A stretch of DNA of 21,563 nucleotides. Origin: DATAMF01 sp036260665 (lineage in GTDB: Bacteria; Chloroflexota; Anaerolineae; Aggregatilineales; Aggregatilineaceae). The notes under the pieces are model-generated. The model had not been told where the DNA came from, did no database searches, and worked only from the letters and a program-made list of their open reading frames with translations. How positions within the stretch are numbered: the first letter of the stretch is position 1; the number at the start of each line of letters is the position of its first letter. This document shows, piece after piece, positions 6,766 to 13,720 of the stretch. Where the stretch lies: NCBI GenBank assembly GCA_036260665.1, contig DATAMF010000135.1, forward strand, positions 1 to 21,563, given 5' to 3'. The position numbers and the translations under genes were made by a program.

Positions 6766-7293
6766 ATGAAATTGAGTCCAAACCCAATTGCGCTGGGGTT
6801 GGTTTTGTTCGGCGCATTGGCTGTCATTGCCGGTATGTTCCTGCCCGCCTATACGTGCGAAGAAACGGATGATGGCGGCTGGAGCTACTGCGAAGAAGAG
6901 TCGGGTCGCCTGTTTCAGGATGACGCCTTTGACGGAAGTACCTCGGTTGGTCTGTTATCAAATATTGCTGAAATTTCGATCATCGTGCTGGCGGTGCTGG
7001 CGATCTTCGGGGCGCTGACGCGCAGCGGGTTAACCCCCTTGAGCCTGGCCCTGCTCGGCTTTATCGTCTTTGAAGGCTTTTTGCTGTGGAGCGATATTGA
7101 CGACACCAACGATTACGCCAATGGTATTAAACTGGCCTTCGGATGGGCCTGGCTGCTGCTGGGCAGCGGCGTGCTGCTGATTCTGGTCGGCGCGGTGGCG
7201 AATCTGGTGCCCGGTGCGCGCAAACCGTCCTATCCGCCGTCGAGTTATTATGGGCAGCCCCAACAGCCGCCAAGCTATACCCCCTGGTCATAA
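6766..7293 (+). CDS. Four-span membrane protein with short Pro/Tyr/Gln tail (paralogue 1)
   Basis: 175 residues; GAGGAG ahead of the ATG. Spans lie at about 8-27, 67-84, 89-108 and 125-147. The loop between spans 1 and 2 is acidic and holds two Cys (C31, C42), suggesting an extracytoplasmic disulfide. The last span carries the shared pattern G-x-A-W-L-L-L-x-G. The cytoplasm-side tail is short (~25 residues: YPPSSYYGQPQQPPSYTPWS) and ends with a Trp. It is the first of four adjacent related genes and starts the transcript. No described family recognised. Confidence 0.78.
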   Translation: MKLSPNPIALGLVLFGALAVIAGMFLPAYTCEETDDGGWSYCEEESGRLFQDDAFDGSTSVGLLSNIAEISIIVLAVLAIFGALTRSGLTPLSLALLGFIVFEGFLLWSDIDDTNDYANGIKLAFGWAWLLLGSGVLLILVGAVANLVPGARKPSYPPSSYYGQPQQPPSYTPWS

Positions 7294-7303
7294 GGAGAAA
7301 GTC

Positions 7304-8044
7304 ATGCAACCGTCATCTGCTGCCCAAAATATTTTGCGGGTCGTGGCCCTGGTGGGGATCGTCCTGCTGGGAATCGGCTTGTTTTTAGAAATCACCGCCG
7401 ACGAGGAAGACTCACAACTCATTCGGATGGATGAATTTAATGATTTTGAAAATGCGGCTTCGATTCGAGATGGCCTGGAATATAACCAGTGGGGCATCTT
7501 TTTGGCGATGATCGCCGGAGCGTCGTTTTTCGCGCTGGTCAATGTGCGCGGGATGATCGCGATGGGCATTGTCGCGCTGGTGTACGTCGGGATTCTGCTG
7601 TATTTCGTCGTGGATGAAGATGTCGAGCTGGGCATTGCATGGGTCTTTTTGCTCGGCGGGCCGGTCGTCATGCTGGTGGCGGGCGTGGTGTCGCTGCTGG
7701 TGGGCGGTAAATCCGCCGCTCCCGCTTATAGTTATGGGAGCTATTATGGGCAGCAGCCGTATGGACAACAACCACCATATGGGCAGCAGCCGCCCTATGG
7801 CACTCAACAACCTTATGGACAGCAACCTTACGGACAGCCGCCGTATGGGGGCCAGCCTCAACAGCCGCCCTATGGCGCACCGCAGCCCCAACAACCCTAT
7901 GGATCACAGCAGCCGCCGTATGGAGGGCAGCCTCAGCAACCGCCGCCGTATGGGGGCCAGCCTCAGCAGCCGCCCTACGGATCACCGCAGCCGCCGTGGT
8001 CATCGGAGGAACAGCCGCCGAACCAACCGCCTCAACAATCGTAG
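7304..8044 (+). CDS. Four-span membrane protein with long PYGQQP-repeat tail (paralogue 2)
   Basis: 246 residues. AAGGAG before ATG 7304 sets the start, 10 bases after the previous stop. Spans lie at about 11-30, 63-80, 83-103 and 111-134, with the shared G-I-A-W-V-F-L-L-G-G pattern opening the last. The first loop is acidic but lacks the Cys pair seen in paralogues 1 and 3. From residue ~141 onward the protein is almost wholly Pro, Tyr, Gly, Gln in units like PYGQQ and PPYGGQPQQ, with a PW near the end. Such tails are intrinsically disordered and self-associating in other proteins; function here is unknown. Confidence 0.8.
   Translation: MQPSSAAQNILRVVALVGIVLLGIGLFLEITADEEDSQLIRMDEFNDFENAASIRDGLEYNQWGIFLAMIAGASFFALVNVRGMIAMGIVALVYVGILLYFVVDEDVELGIAWVFLLGGPVVMLVAGVVSLLVGGKSAAPAYSYGSYYGQQPYGQQPPYGQQPPYGTQQPYGQQPYGQPPYGGQPQQPPYGAPQPQQPYGSQQPPYGGQPQQPPPYGGQPQQPPYGSPQPPWSSEEQPPNQPPQQS
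7724..8041 (+). repeat. Degenerate in-gene tandem repeat coding the PYG tail
   Basis: About 18 imperfect units built on CAGCCGCC-TATGG and similar codons. Units vary mainly at third positions, so the amino-acid pattern is kept more strictly than the DNA. The block is prone to slippage and could differ in length between strains. Confidence 0.75.
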
Positions 8045-8055
8045 GGGGAGAACTT

Positions 8056-8604
8056 ATGCAACGACCAACCGTGTTTATGCCGACGCTGATTCTCGTTTTA
8101 GTGGGATCGGTGTTAGTTTTGGTGGGATTGTTTTTGCCGATTCTGACCTGCAAGGATGACACCGCGTATTCCTCCTACTGCGAAGATAGCAAATTATTCC
8201 AAACCGACAGCGATGGCTTCAATGCAACGCTGCAAGATAACTTCTTTGCGATCACGCTCCTGATGGTGCTGTTGGCGGGCGTCTATACCGCGTTTCGAGG
8301 GCAGGGTTTGCTTCCGGTGGCGGGCACGCTGCTGGGGTTTATGGCCTATATTTTTTATATTGCGGCGTACCAGGCGAGCGAATTCGAGACGTATAACCTG
8401 GGTTTTGCCTGGTTGTTTCTGATCGGGGGCGGGCTGGTGGTGTTGGGCGGCGGGCTAGCCTTGATCATGAGCCGTCCGCGGTCTGTTGGGTACAGCAGTC
8501 CCTATGCCAGCCCCTACCAGCAGCCCTATGGTTATGATCAATACTATCAGCCGCCGCAGCCACAAGCACCTTACCAGCCGAATGATTGGTCCAGGAGAAA
8601 GTAA
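8056..8604 (+). CDS. Four-span membrane protein with Tyr/Pro/Gln tail (paralogue 3)
   Basis: 182 residues; GGGGGAG seven bases before ATG 8056, 11 bases after the previous stop. Spans lie at about 9-30, 63-80, 86-105 and 116-137. C32 and C42 in the first loop align with the Cys pair of paralogue 1 (spacing 10 against 11). The last span opens N-L-G-F-A-W-L-F-L-I-G-G. A tail of ~38 residues is rich in Tyr, Pro and Gln (YASPYQQPYGYDQYYQPP) and ends DWSRRK. Clearly related to its neighbours by topology, loop and tail; no named family. Confidence 0.78.
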   Translation: MQRPTVFMPTLILVLVGSVLVLVGLFLPILTCKDDTAYSSYCEDSKLFQTDSDGFNATLQDNFFAITLLMVLLAGVYTAFRGQGLLPVAGTLLGFMAYIFYIAAYQASEFETYNLGFAWLFLIGGGLVVLGGGLALIMSRPRSVGYSSPYASPYQQPYGYDQYYQPPQPQAPYQPNDWSRRK

Positions 8605-8606
8605 CC

Positions 8607-9215
8607 ATGCAGCAGCGTAACCCGGTAGGAATGATCCTGGCTTTGCTTGGCATCGTGTTGGTTCTGATCGGAACCTTTGTGCCGATAGCGTGCGATGGCA
8701 ATTGCAGCGATCTGGAGCAGTCAGCGCTGTTTTCGTTTGGACGTTTCGAAGACAGCGGCTTCGGGTTTTTCCTCGGCATGGCGGGGAATCTGATGGGCAT
8801 ACTGCCGCTGATCGTGGCGGCCATGGCGATCTATCCCGCTGTGACGGGCAAAGGGCTGGAAGCGCTGTACGGCATCCTGTTGGTGTACAGTCTCTACCTT
8901 TTTTATCTGCTCATCATCGACGGGGATTCAGACCCCAGCATCGGCTGGGTGTTACTCTTCGGCGGGGTAGGGTGCATGATCGCGGGACATATCGTCGGTG
9001 GGCGACAGCCGCGCAGCCGCTATTATGCCGGGCAGCAGTACCAGCCGTATGATCCCTATGGGCAGTACCAACAGCCCTACGGGCAGCAGCCCCCATCGTA
9101 TGGTCAACCCCCCGCTTATGGGCAGCAGCCGCCTTACCAGCCGCCCAGCGGCGCGCCGGATCCGTGGGGCCAGCCGCAGCAGCCGCCCTATCGCGGGCCA
9201 TCGGATCGCCGCTAA
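8607..9215 (+). CDS. Four-span membrane protein with PYGQQP tail (paralogue 4)
   Basis: 202 residues. The ATG lies two bases after the previous stop, with AGGAG inside the end of that gene, so translation is probably coupled. Spans lie at about 9-28, 54-74, 86-104 and 112-131. The Cys pair in the first loop is C29 and C33, closer than in paralogues 1 and 3. The last span opens S-I-G-W-V-L-L-F-G-G. The tail of ~66 residues (from ~137) carries YGQYQQPYGQQPPSYGQ-type units and the PW near the end. It is last of the array and is followed by a perfect 15-bp stem-loop. Confidence 0.78.
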   Translation: MQQRNPVGMILALLGIVLVLIGTFVPIACDGNCSDLEQSALFSFGRFEDSGFGFFLGMAGNLMGILPLIVAAMAIYPAVTGKGLEALYGILLVYSLYLFYLLIIDGDSDPSIGWVLLFGGVGCMIAGHIVGGRQPRSRYYAGQQYQPYDPYGQYQQPYGQQPPSYGQPPAYGQQPPYQPPSGAPDPWGQPQQPPYRGPSDRR

Positions 9216-9220
9216 AACCC

Positions 9221-9256
9221 GATTTAAGCTGAATCGCTCCTGATTCAGCTTAAATC
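9221..9256. terminator. Perfect 15-bp stem-loop behind the array
   Basis: GATTTAAGCTGAATC (9221-9235) and its exact reverse complement (9242-9256) are separated by GCTCCT, six bases after the stop of paralogue 4. No T-tract follows on the plus side, so it may slow decay or bind a protein rather than act alone as an intrinsic terminator. Confidence 0.6.
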
Positions 9257-9329
9257 TTGCGTCATTTAGGCTAAATCTATCCCACATTTATCCCAATTAA
9301 GGCTACTTTTATCCCCATTAAGGTTAAAT
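9222..9329. repeat. Helically phased 13-base repeats in an AT-rich intergenic gap
   Basis: Five related 13-mers: ATTTAAGCTGAAT (9222), ATTCAGCTTAAAT (9243), ATTTAGGCTAAAT (9264), ATTAAGGCTACTT (9296) and ATTAAGGTTAAAT (9317). Start-to-start distances are 21, 21, 32 and 21 bases, which are two or three helical turns. The third is itself a palindrome around one central G. A second dyad AGGCTACTT/AAGTAGCCT spans 9300-9338. The rest of the gap to 9440 holds no gene. Confidence 0.55.
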
Positions 9330-9440
9330 AAGTAGCCTACTTTTACCATTTCCTAACCTGGGGCGCGTTAGAAACGGGTTGGTTTGCTGAGTCGCGCTTG
9401 TGTGTGAAATCGGTCTGTTAGCCACCTCCCTACAAAATCA

Positions 9441-10301
9441 TCAGGCCAGTTCGACGGGGACCGGATCGATCTTGCGGCGGCCCTGATCATCTTCGATCAG
9501 GCGTCCGGCGGGAATCTGCGTGTCATGCTGGAAGATCAGCAGGCCGTGCGTGTCGAGCGCCCACTGCTGCCAGCGGCGCTTGGTTTCGAGCGAGACGAGC
9601 GGCTCCACGTCGTAGGCGGTCATCCAGCCGAGACGCTCGAAGTGAATGGCATAGCTGGCGAAGTCGGCCACAAAAAGCGCCTGCTGGCCCGCGCTTTCGA
9701 AGAGAATCGCCTGGTGGGCGGGGGTGTGGCCGGGCGTGATGACGCCGCGTATGCCGGGCACGATCTCGGTGTCGCCGTCGAGCAGCATCATCTGGCCGGA
9801 CTGGACGAGCGGATCATAGTTGATGGGAAAATAGGTGGCTTTGGTGCGCTCGTTGGGGTGCATGGCGTCTTCGTATTCGCGGCGCTGAACGTAATAGGTC
9901 GCCTTCGGGAAGCGAGGGCAGATGTTCCCGGCAGGGTCGAAGGCGGTGTTGCCCGCGCAGTGATCGCCGTGCAGGTGGGTGTTGATCACGATGTCGATGT
10001 CATCCGGCGTCACGCCCAGCCGCGCCAGCCCATCGATCAGATCGCCTGTCGGGTGGATGAGGCCCCACTGTTCGATCATCTTGGAGGGCAGTTTGTCGCC
10101 CAGCCCGGTATCCACGAGAATCTTTTTCCCGCCTGCCTCGACCAGCAGGCAGGTCAGGATCATGGGGACGCGGTTGTGATCGTCGGGGGACAGATAGCGA
10201 CTCCACAGCGTGCGGGGCACGAGTCCGAAGGGGCCGCCGCCATCGACATGCACCACGCCATCACTCACCAGATGAATATTGATCTCGCCAAGCTGAATCA
10301 T
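9441..10301 (-). CDS. Metallo-beta-lactamase-fold hydrolase (lactonase-like)
   Basis: 286 residues. The di-zinc site is complete: H109-x-H111-x-D113-H114 (HLHGDH), H192 in TPGHTPAH, D213 in VADFA and H259 in FQHD. The spacing is that of the MBL-fold group holding N-acyl-homoserine lactonases and methyl parathion hydrolase-like enzymes. The overall length (~280) and the N-terminal lead-in (VSDGVVHVDGGGPFGLVP) fit cytoplasmic members of that group. No signal peptide. Substrate cannot be assigned; quorum-quenching is only one option. It is divergent from the F420-type nitroreductase, with 98 bases between. Confidence 0.85.
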   Translation of the reverse strand: MIQLGEINIHLVSDGVVHVDGGGPFGLVPRTLWSRYLSPDDHNRVPMILTCLLVEAGGKKILVDTGLGDKLPSKMIEQWGLIHPTGDLIDGLARLGVTPDDIDIVINTHLHGDHCAGNTAFDPAGNICPRFPKATYYVQRREYEDAMHPNERTKATYFPINYDPLVQSGQMMLLDGDTEIVPGIRGVITPGHTPAHQAILFESAGQQALFVADFASYAIHFERLGWMTAYDVEPLVSLETKRRWQQWALDTHGLLIFQHDTQIPAGRLIEDDQGRRKIDPVPVELA

Positions 10302-10344
10302 GTTTTTGGAGTCCTTTCATTCGAGAAAAATATAGCATATTTGA

Positions 10345-10373
10345 TTGATTCGGCGGCAATTTGGCAGTACGAT
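10345..10373 (+). promoter_or_regulatory. Promoter TTGATT-N17-TACGAT
   Basis: -35 at 10345-10350 and -10 at 10368-10373, with transcription expected near 10380. This leaves a 20-base leader that contains the GGAAGGAG ribosome site of the gene at 10400. Confidence 0.5.
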
Positions 10374-10399
10374 GAAAGCAAAAAGGGAAGGAGCGGCTT

Positions 10400-11014
10400 A
10401 TGATTCGCACTGATGATGGTGATCAGACTATCGTCCAGGATTATCCAGCGAGCGCACTGCCAATCCCGTATCCACCGCACCCTGGGGGCGCTAAACGCCT
10501 GGTGCTGCTGTGGCGGCTCGGTTTCGGGTCGATCATTGGGCGGCGCTATTTGATCCTCACGACGACAGGGCGCAAAACCGGACATGCCCGGTCTACCGCA
10601 CTCGATTATCACACCTGGAAGCGGCAAATTTATGTGGTCAGTGTCTGGGGCGAACAGGCCCAGTGGTACCGGAATCTGCTGGCGCACCCCTTCGTGACGA
10701 TCCAGACGAAGCACGGCACCGAATATGTGCGGGCGCGCCGGATCACCGACCAGATCGAATTGATGGACGCCTACAAGGTCATCCGCCACAGCCGTAACCT
10801 CCGGCGGTGGGCGGAAGTGGCGATTGGGAAATTTGATGAGCAGAAATTCCTGGAAAACCGGGACCGGCTGCATATCCTGACGTTTGATCCCACCCGCGAA
10901 CCCACTCCCCCACCGGTCACAAACGATCTGGTATGGGTGTGGGAAGTGCTGGTAACGGCGCTGCTGGTCCGGCAGATCACCCGGATAGGGAAGTCGCGCC
11001 GATCCGAGGAATAA
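10400..11014 (+). CDS. Deazaflavin (F420)-dependent nitroreductase-family protein
   Basis: 204 residues. The segment LTTTGRKTGHARSTALDY, then 'VVSVWGEQAQWYRNLLAHPFVTI', is the typical signature of the Ddn/DUF385 split-beta-barrel family, whose studied members bind coenzyme F420 and reduce nitro compounds or other electrophiles. The G-R-K-T/S-G stretch contacts the cofactor in that family. Length is a little over the ~150 usual, with an N-terminal extension of ~45 and a C-terminal hydrophobic helix (WVWEVLVTALLVRQI) that may sit on the membrane. GGAAGGAG lies seven bases before the ATG. Cofactor use is inferred from family; no F420 biosynthesis gene is in the window. Confidence 0.85.
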   Translation: MIRTDDGDQTIVQDYPASALPIPYPPHPGGAKRLVLLWRLGFGSIIGRRYLILTTTGRKTGHARSTALDYHTWKRQIYVVSVWGEQAQWYRNLLAHPFVTIQTKHGTEYVRARRITDQIELMDAYKVIRHSRNLRRWAEVAIGKFDEQKFLENRDRLHILTFDPTREPTPPPVTNDLVWVWEVLVTALLVRQITRIGKSRRSEE

Positions 11015-11025
11015 GACAGACATCT

Positions 11026-11047
11026 GGGGCGATTCGTGAATCGCCCC
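11026..11047. repeat. GGGGCGAT hairpin, copy 2 (convergent junction)
   Basis: GGGGCGATT-CGTG-AATCGCCCC, a perfect 9-bp stem (10 if the C-G at the loop closes), between the convergent gene ends at 11014 and 11074. The stem matches the copy at 2822-2843 over GGGGCGAT. No T-tract. Confidence 0.65.
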
Positions 11048-11073
11048 GGCGGACCTCATGCCCTGGCGCGGAA

Positions 11074-12768
11074 TCAGGGCTGCTTGATGAACAGCTTCAC
11101 GTCGCTTTCGGCCAGCGAGTCGTGGAGCGTACCCCCTTGAATATCGACATCGTAGTTGTAGACCCACTCGTGCCAGCGGCCATCGTTCGGCCAGTTGGGA
11201 ATATGAACTTCGCCCGCATAGTCCGGTTTGAAGTTGGCGACCACCACCACCAGATTGCCTTCGTCGTTCCAGCGCTTGTAGGCGAGAATCGCACGTTCGT
11301 GATCCATGAAAAAGGGTTCAATGCTGCCTGTCATGAGCGCGGGATTTTCTTTGCGCATTTTGATCAGATTCTGGTAAAAAGCCAGCAGATCAGCGTTGGT
11401 GTGATTATTGAGTAAAGACCAGTCGAGTTTCTGCGGCTTGTTGACATCTTTCGGCGCAGCGAAGCCAAACTCCTGGCCCATCCAGAGCATAGGGATGCCG
11501 GGTGTGGTGAGCAGGAGCACTGCGCCGAGTTTCATACGGCGGAATGCAGCCTGGTCAAAAAGGCCCCCTTTGGCACCGATCTGCCACATGATGCGATCCT
11601 GGTCATGATTGTCGAGGTAGAGGATCACATTGACATGGCTGCTGAAGCCCTCGTTCGTTGGATTTAAGACATGGGCGATGGCGTCCACATTGTAGGGCTG
11701 GCGTCCATCCTGGTCTTTGCCGACGAGGGTACACTGCATTTGCTTGGAGAAGGATTCGTACCACGCCGCATCCATCGGCCCATCGAAGCCCGTCACCGCA
11801 GGGTCTTGGGGAACATGTTCTGCGATGCTGAAAAATGGCTTCATGTTTTTGATAGGCTGGTAGGCATTATCTTTGAGCCAGTAGAGGACATCGTAATTTT
11901 TGATAATGGCGGTGGCGTCGAAGCGAATGCCGTCGATGTGAAAGTGTTTGACCCAATGATGGAGCGCATCGCTCACAAATTGGCGGGCGGGCCAGACATT
12001 CAGTTTTTCGTCCCGATACCCATAGTTGAACTTGGGTCCCCACTGGACATTCGGTTCATCCGGGTTGACGCGGTAATACCAGTACTGGTAGTCGATTTTG
12101 GCGAGTGGTGTGTTATCTTCGCTGTGGTTGTAGACTCCATCGAGGATGACGCGGATGCCGCGCTTGTGGCATTCATCGACCAGCCGACAAAAGTCGTCGG
12201 GCGTACCATAGGTGTTTTCGACGGCGAACATAAAACGCGGATTGTACCCCCAGGAATAGCCGCCAGGGAAGTCGTTCACAGGCATGAATTCGACCGCGTT
12301 AATGCCCAGATCGACCAGATGATCGAGCTTGTCGATGACATTCAGAAAGCCGCCGCTGGAACCCGCCTGGTCACCCGTTCCGCCCGTAAAATCGCCAATA
12401 TGCATTTCATAGATGATCAACTGGTCGTTGGTGGGGAGGGGCGTTTTGTCATATTGCCACTGGTAGGTGGTGATGATGCGCTGTCCATTTTTCACGGTGA
12501 TACGGGCGTTTTCATCGGCGTCGCGGGTGACACGCAGCGCAAGCGGATCCGCGACACTGACCATCTCATTTTCGGAGAAGTAGCTGTTCGATTTGAGCTT
12601 GAATTTGTAGTTGTAGGTGCCATCTTCAAGAGGCACATCGACGCGCCACCAGCCCTGCTGATCACGCTCCATAGGAATAGGCTGCCAGTTGTTCCAATCG
12701 CCGGTGAGAGAGACGTTTTCGTTGTAGGGGGCGAAGAGTGCAAATTCGACACTGTTTTTCTTTGCCAT
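11074..12768 (-). CDS. CBM48-GH13 alpha-glucan-active enzyme (amylase / branching-enzyme-like)
   Basis: 564 residues. An N-terminal CBM48-like domain (~5-95; VEFALFAPYNENVSLTGDWNNW) is followed by a GH13 barrel. Conserved regions: I, LDGVYNHS (D210, H215); II, GIRFDAT with nucleophile D284; III, FFSIAEHV with acid/base E317; IV, YLDNHD with D389. A C-terminal beta domain follows (LVVVVANF). All catalytic residues are present. CBM48 plus MLWMGQEF recalls glycogen branching enzymes and trehalohydrolases, but AEHV differs from their usual AEES and AEND, so the exact reaction is open. No signal peptide, so probably cytoplasmic glycogen or maltodextrin metabolism. Start is uncertain: ATG 12786, 12768 and a CTG are possible; the ATG at 12828 overlaps a -10 box. 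Confidence 0.85.
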   Translation of the reverse strand: MAKKNSVEFALFAPYNENVSLTGDWNNWQPIPMERDQQGWWRVDVPLEDGTYNYKFKLKSNSYFSENEMVSVADPLALRVTRDADENARITVKNGQRIITTYQWQYDKTPLPTNDQLIIYEMHIGDFTGGTGDQAGSSGGFLNVIDKLDHLVDLGINAVEFMPVNDFPGGYSWGYNPRFMFAVENTYGTPDDFCRLVDECHKRGIRVILDGVYNHSEDNTPLAKIDYQYWYYRVNPDEPNVQWGPKFNYGYRDEKLNVWPARQFVSDALHHWVKHFHIDGIRFDATAIIKNYDVLYWLKDNAYQPIKNMKPFFSIAEHVPQDPAVTGFDGPMDAAWYESFSKQMQCTLVGKDQDGRQPYNVDAIAHVLNPTNEGFSSHVNVILYLDNHDQDRIMWQIGAKGGLFDQAAFRRMKLGAVLLLTTPGIPMLWMGQEFGFAAPKDVNKPQKLDWSLLNNHTNADLLAFYQNLIKMRKENPALMTGSIEPFFMDHERAILAYKRWNDEGNLVVVVANFKPDYAGEVHIPNWPNDGRWHEWVYNYDVDIQGGTLHDSLAESDVKLFIKQP

Positions 12769-12817
12769 ACCACAATCCATTTCCATAGTCAGATACCAAT
12801 TCCCCCTTGCCAAAGAG

Positions 12818-12823
12818 ATTATA
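12818..12823 (-). promoter_or_regulatory. Consensus -10 box (TATAAT) for the GH13 gene
   Basis: A perfect TATAAT on the minus strand, with no clear -35. It lies inside the longest possible reading frame of the GH13 gene and so argues against the most upstream start codon. Confidence 0.5.
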
Positions 12824-12872
12824 GTCATAATGGAACCTGTATTGACGAGAATAGGACGAGATGGAACATTTG

Positions 12873-12881
12873 TGCTATTAT
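12873..12881 (+). promoter_or_regulatory. Extended -10 (TGCTATTAT) for the SRAP gene
   Basis: TG-C-TATTAT is an extended -10 pattern. It lies 56 bases before the ATG at 12937. TTGACG at 12842-12847 is too far away to be its -35. Confidence 0.4.
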
Positions 12882-12936
12882 TGTTATGTAACGACGAGGG
12901 GTGCGAAAATCAAAAAAAAATACCAAGAGGACGACT

Positions 12937-13620
12937 ATGTGTGGACGATTTACACTCACGGAAACGAATCCCGACGTATTAGCGCAGACGTTCAATTTGG
13001 GAACGGTGCCTGCGGACCTGCCGCCGCGCTACAACATTGCGCCCACACAGCCGGTTGCGACAGTGGTCAATAATCCGCACAGTGGGGAGAACGAACTGGT
13101 GATAATGCGGTGGGGGCTGGTTCCGTCGTGGGCAAAAGATCTGTCCATCGGGAACCAGATGATCAATGCGCGCTATGAAACTGCTGCCGAAAAACCCGCG
13201 TTCCGATCGGCATTGAGCCGGCGGCGCTGCCTCGTGATCGCGGATGGATTCTACGAATGGAAAAAGGATGGGGCGGATGGCAAAATGCCGATGTATATCG
13301 CGCTCCAAGGCCACCCGCCGTTTGGATTCGCGGGGTTGTGGGAACGGTGGACGGAACCGGCAAGTGGGGAAGTGATCAGCACCTGTACGATACTGACGGG
13401 AGAACCGAATGAACTGATCGCGCCCATTCATAACCGGATGGCGATTATTGTGCCGCGCGATGATTATGAGGAATGGCTTGATCCTGCTCAGACAGATGCC
13501 AAACAAGCGGCGGCGCTGCTGCGGCCTTATCCGGCTGGGGGGATGATGGTGTATCCGGTGTCGAAACGGGTGAACAGCCCCAGCTATGATGGGCCGGAAC
13601 TGATCACACGGGCCGGGTAG
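12937..13620 (+). CDS. yedK: SRAP-domain abasic-site processing protein (YedK/HMCES family)
   Basis: 227 residues, the family's usual length. It opens MCGRFTLT, so the catalytic Cys2 becomes N-terminal after Met removal, which is required for the thiazolidine cross-link to abasic sites in single-stranded DNA. Other family residues are in place: N77 and R79 in INARYET, E107 in DGFYEWKK and H165 in APIHNRM. WGLVPSWAKD is the typical ssDNA-contact stretch. This start is forced by the Cys2 rule and by AAGAGG ahead. The protein shields abasic sites at replication forks. It is followed by a sugar transferase 99 bases later on the same strand, with no functional link evident. Confidence 0.92.
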   Translation: MCGRFTLTETNPDVLAQTFNLGTVPADLPPRYNIAPTQPVATVVNNPHSGENELVIMRWGLVPSWAKDLSIGNQMINARYETAAEKPAFRSALSRRRCLVIADGFYEWKKDGADGKMPMYIALQGHPPFGFAGLWERWTEPASGEVISTCTILTGEPNELIAPIHNRMAIIVPRDDYEEWLDPAQTDAKQAAALLRPYPAGGMMVYPVSKRVNSPSYDGPELITRAG

Positions 13621-13677
13621 ACGGCCCACGTTTACAAGTTTTTTGCACCAATTTTATGACACCTATGTGGATTTGTG

Positions 13678-13720
13678 AGGCTCGCTTCGGTTATAGTGAA
13701 ATTTAGAAAGGAGCGAGCCT
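13678..13720 (+). promoter_or_regulatory. Inverted repeat around the promoter and start of the sugar transferase gene
   Basis: AGGCTCGCT (13678-13686) pairs perfectly with AGCGAGCCT (13712-13720). The right arm covers part of the AAAGGAG ribosome site (13707-13713) and the first base of the TTG start. Between the arms lies TATAGT (13692-13697), a probable -10. RNA read through from the upstream gene could fold and hide the start, while RNA begun at the local promoter (near 13704) would lack the left arm. Confidence 0.5.

Noticed and set aside
7724..9212. CRISPR-like or intergenic tandem repeats
   Set aside because: The repeats are coding, irregular in length, lack spacers and keep the Pro/Tyr/Gly/Gln amino-acid pattern.
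9525..10403. A 292-codon plus-strand open frame
   Set aside because: It mirrors the metallo-beta-lactamase-fold gene and overlaps the start of the nitroreductase gene; no motif or ribosome site.
12842..12847. TTGACG as -35 of the SRAP gene
   Set aside because: The nearest good -10 is 28 bases away, too far for a standard promoter.
11671..12891. A 406-codon plus-strand open frame
   Set aside because: It lies opposite the GH13 gene, which has full catalytic motifs; the plus frame has no domain and arises from codon bias.
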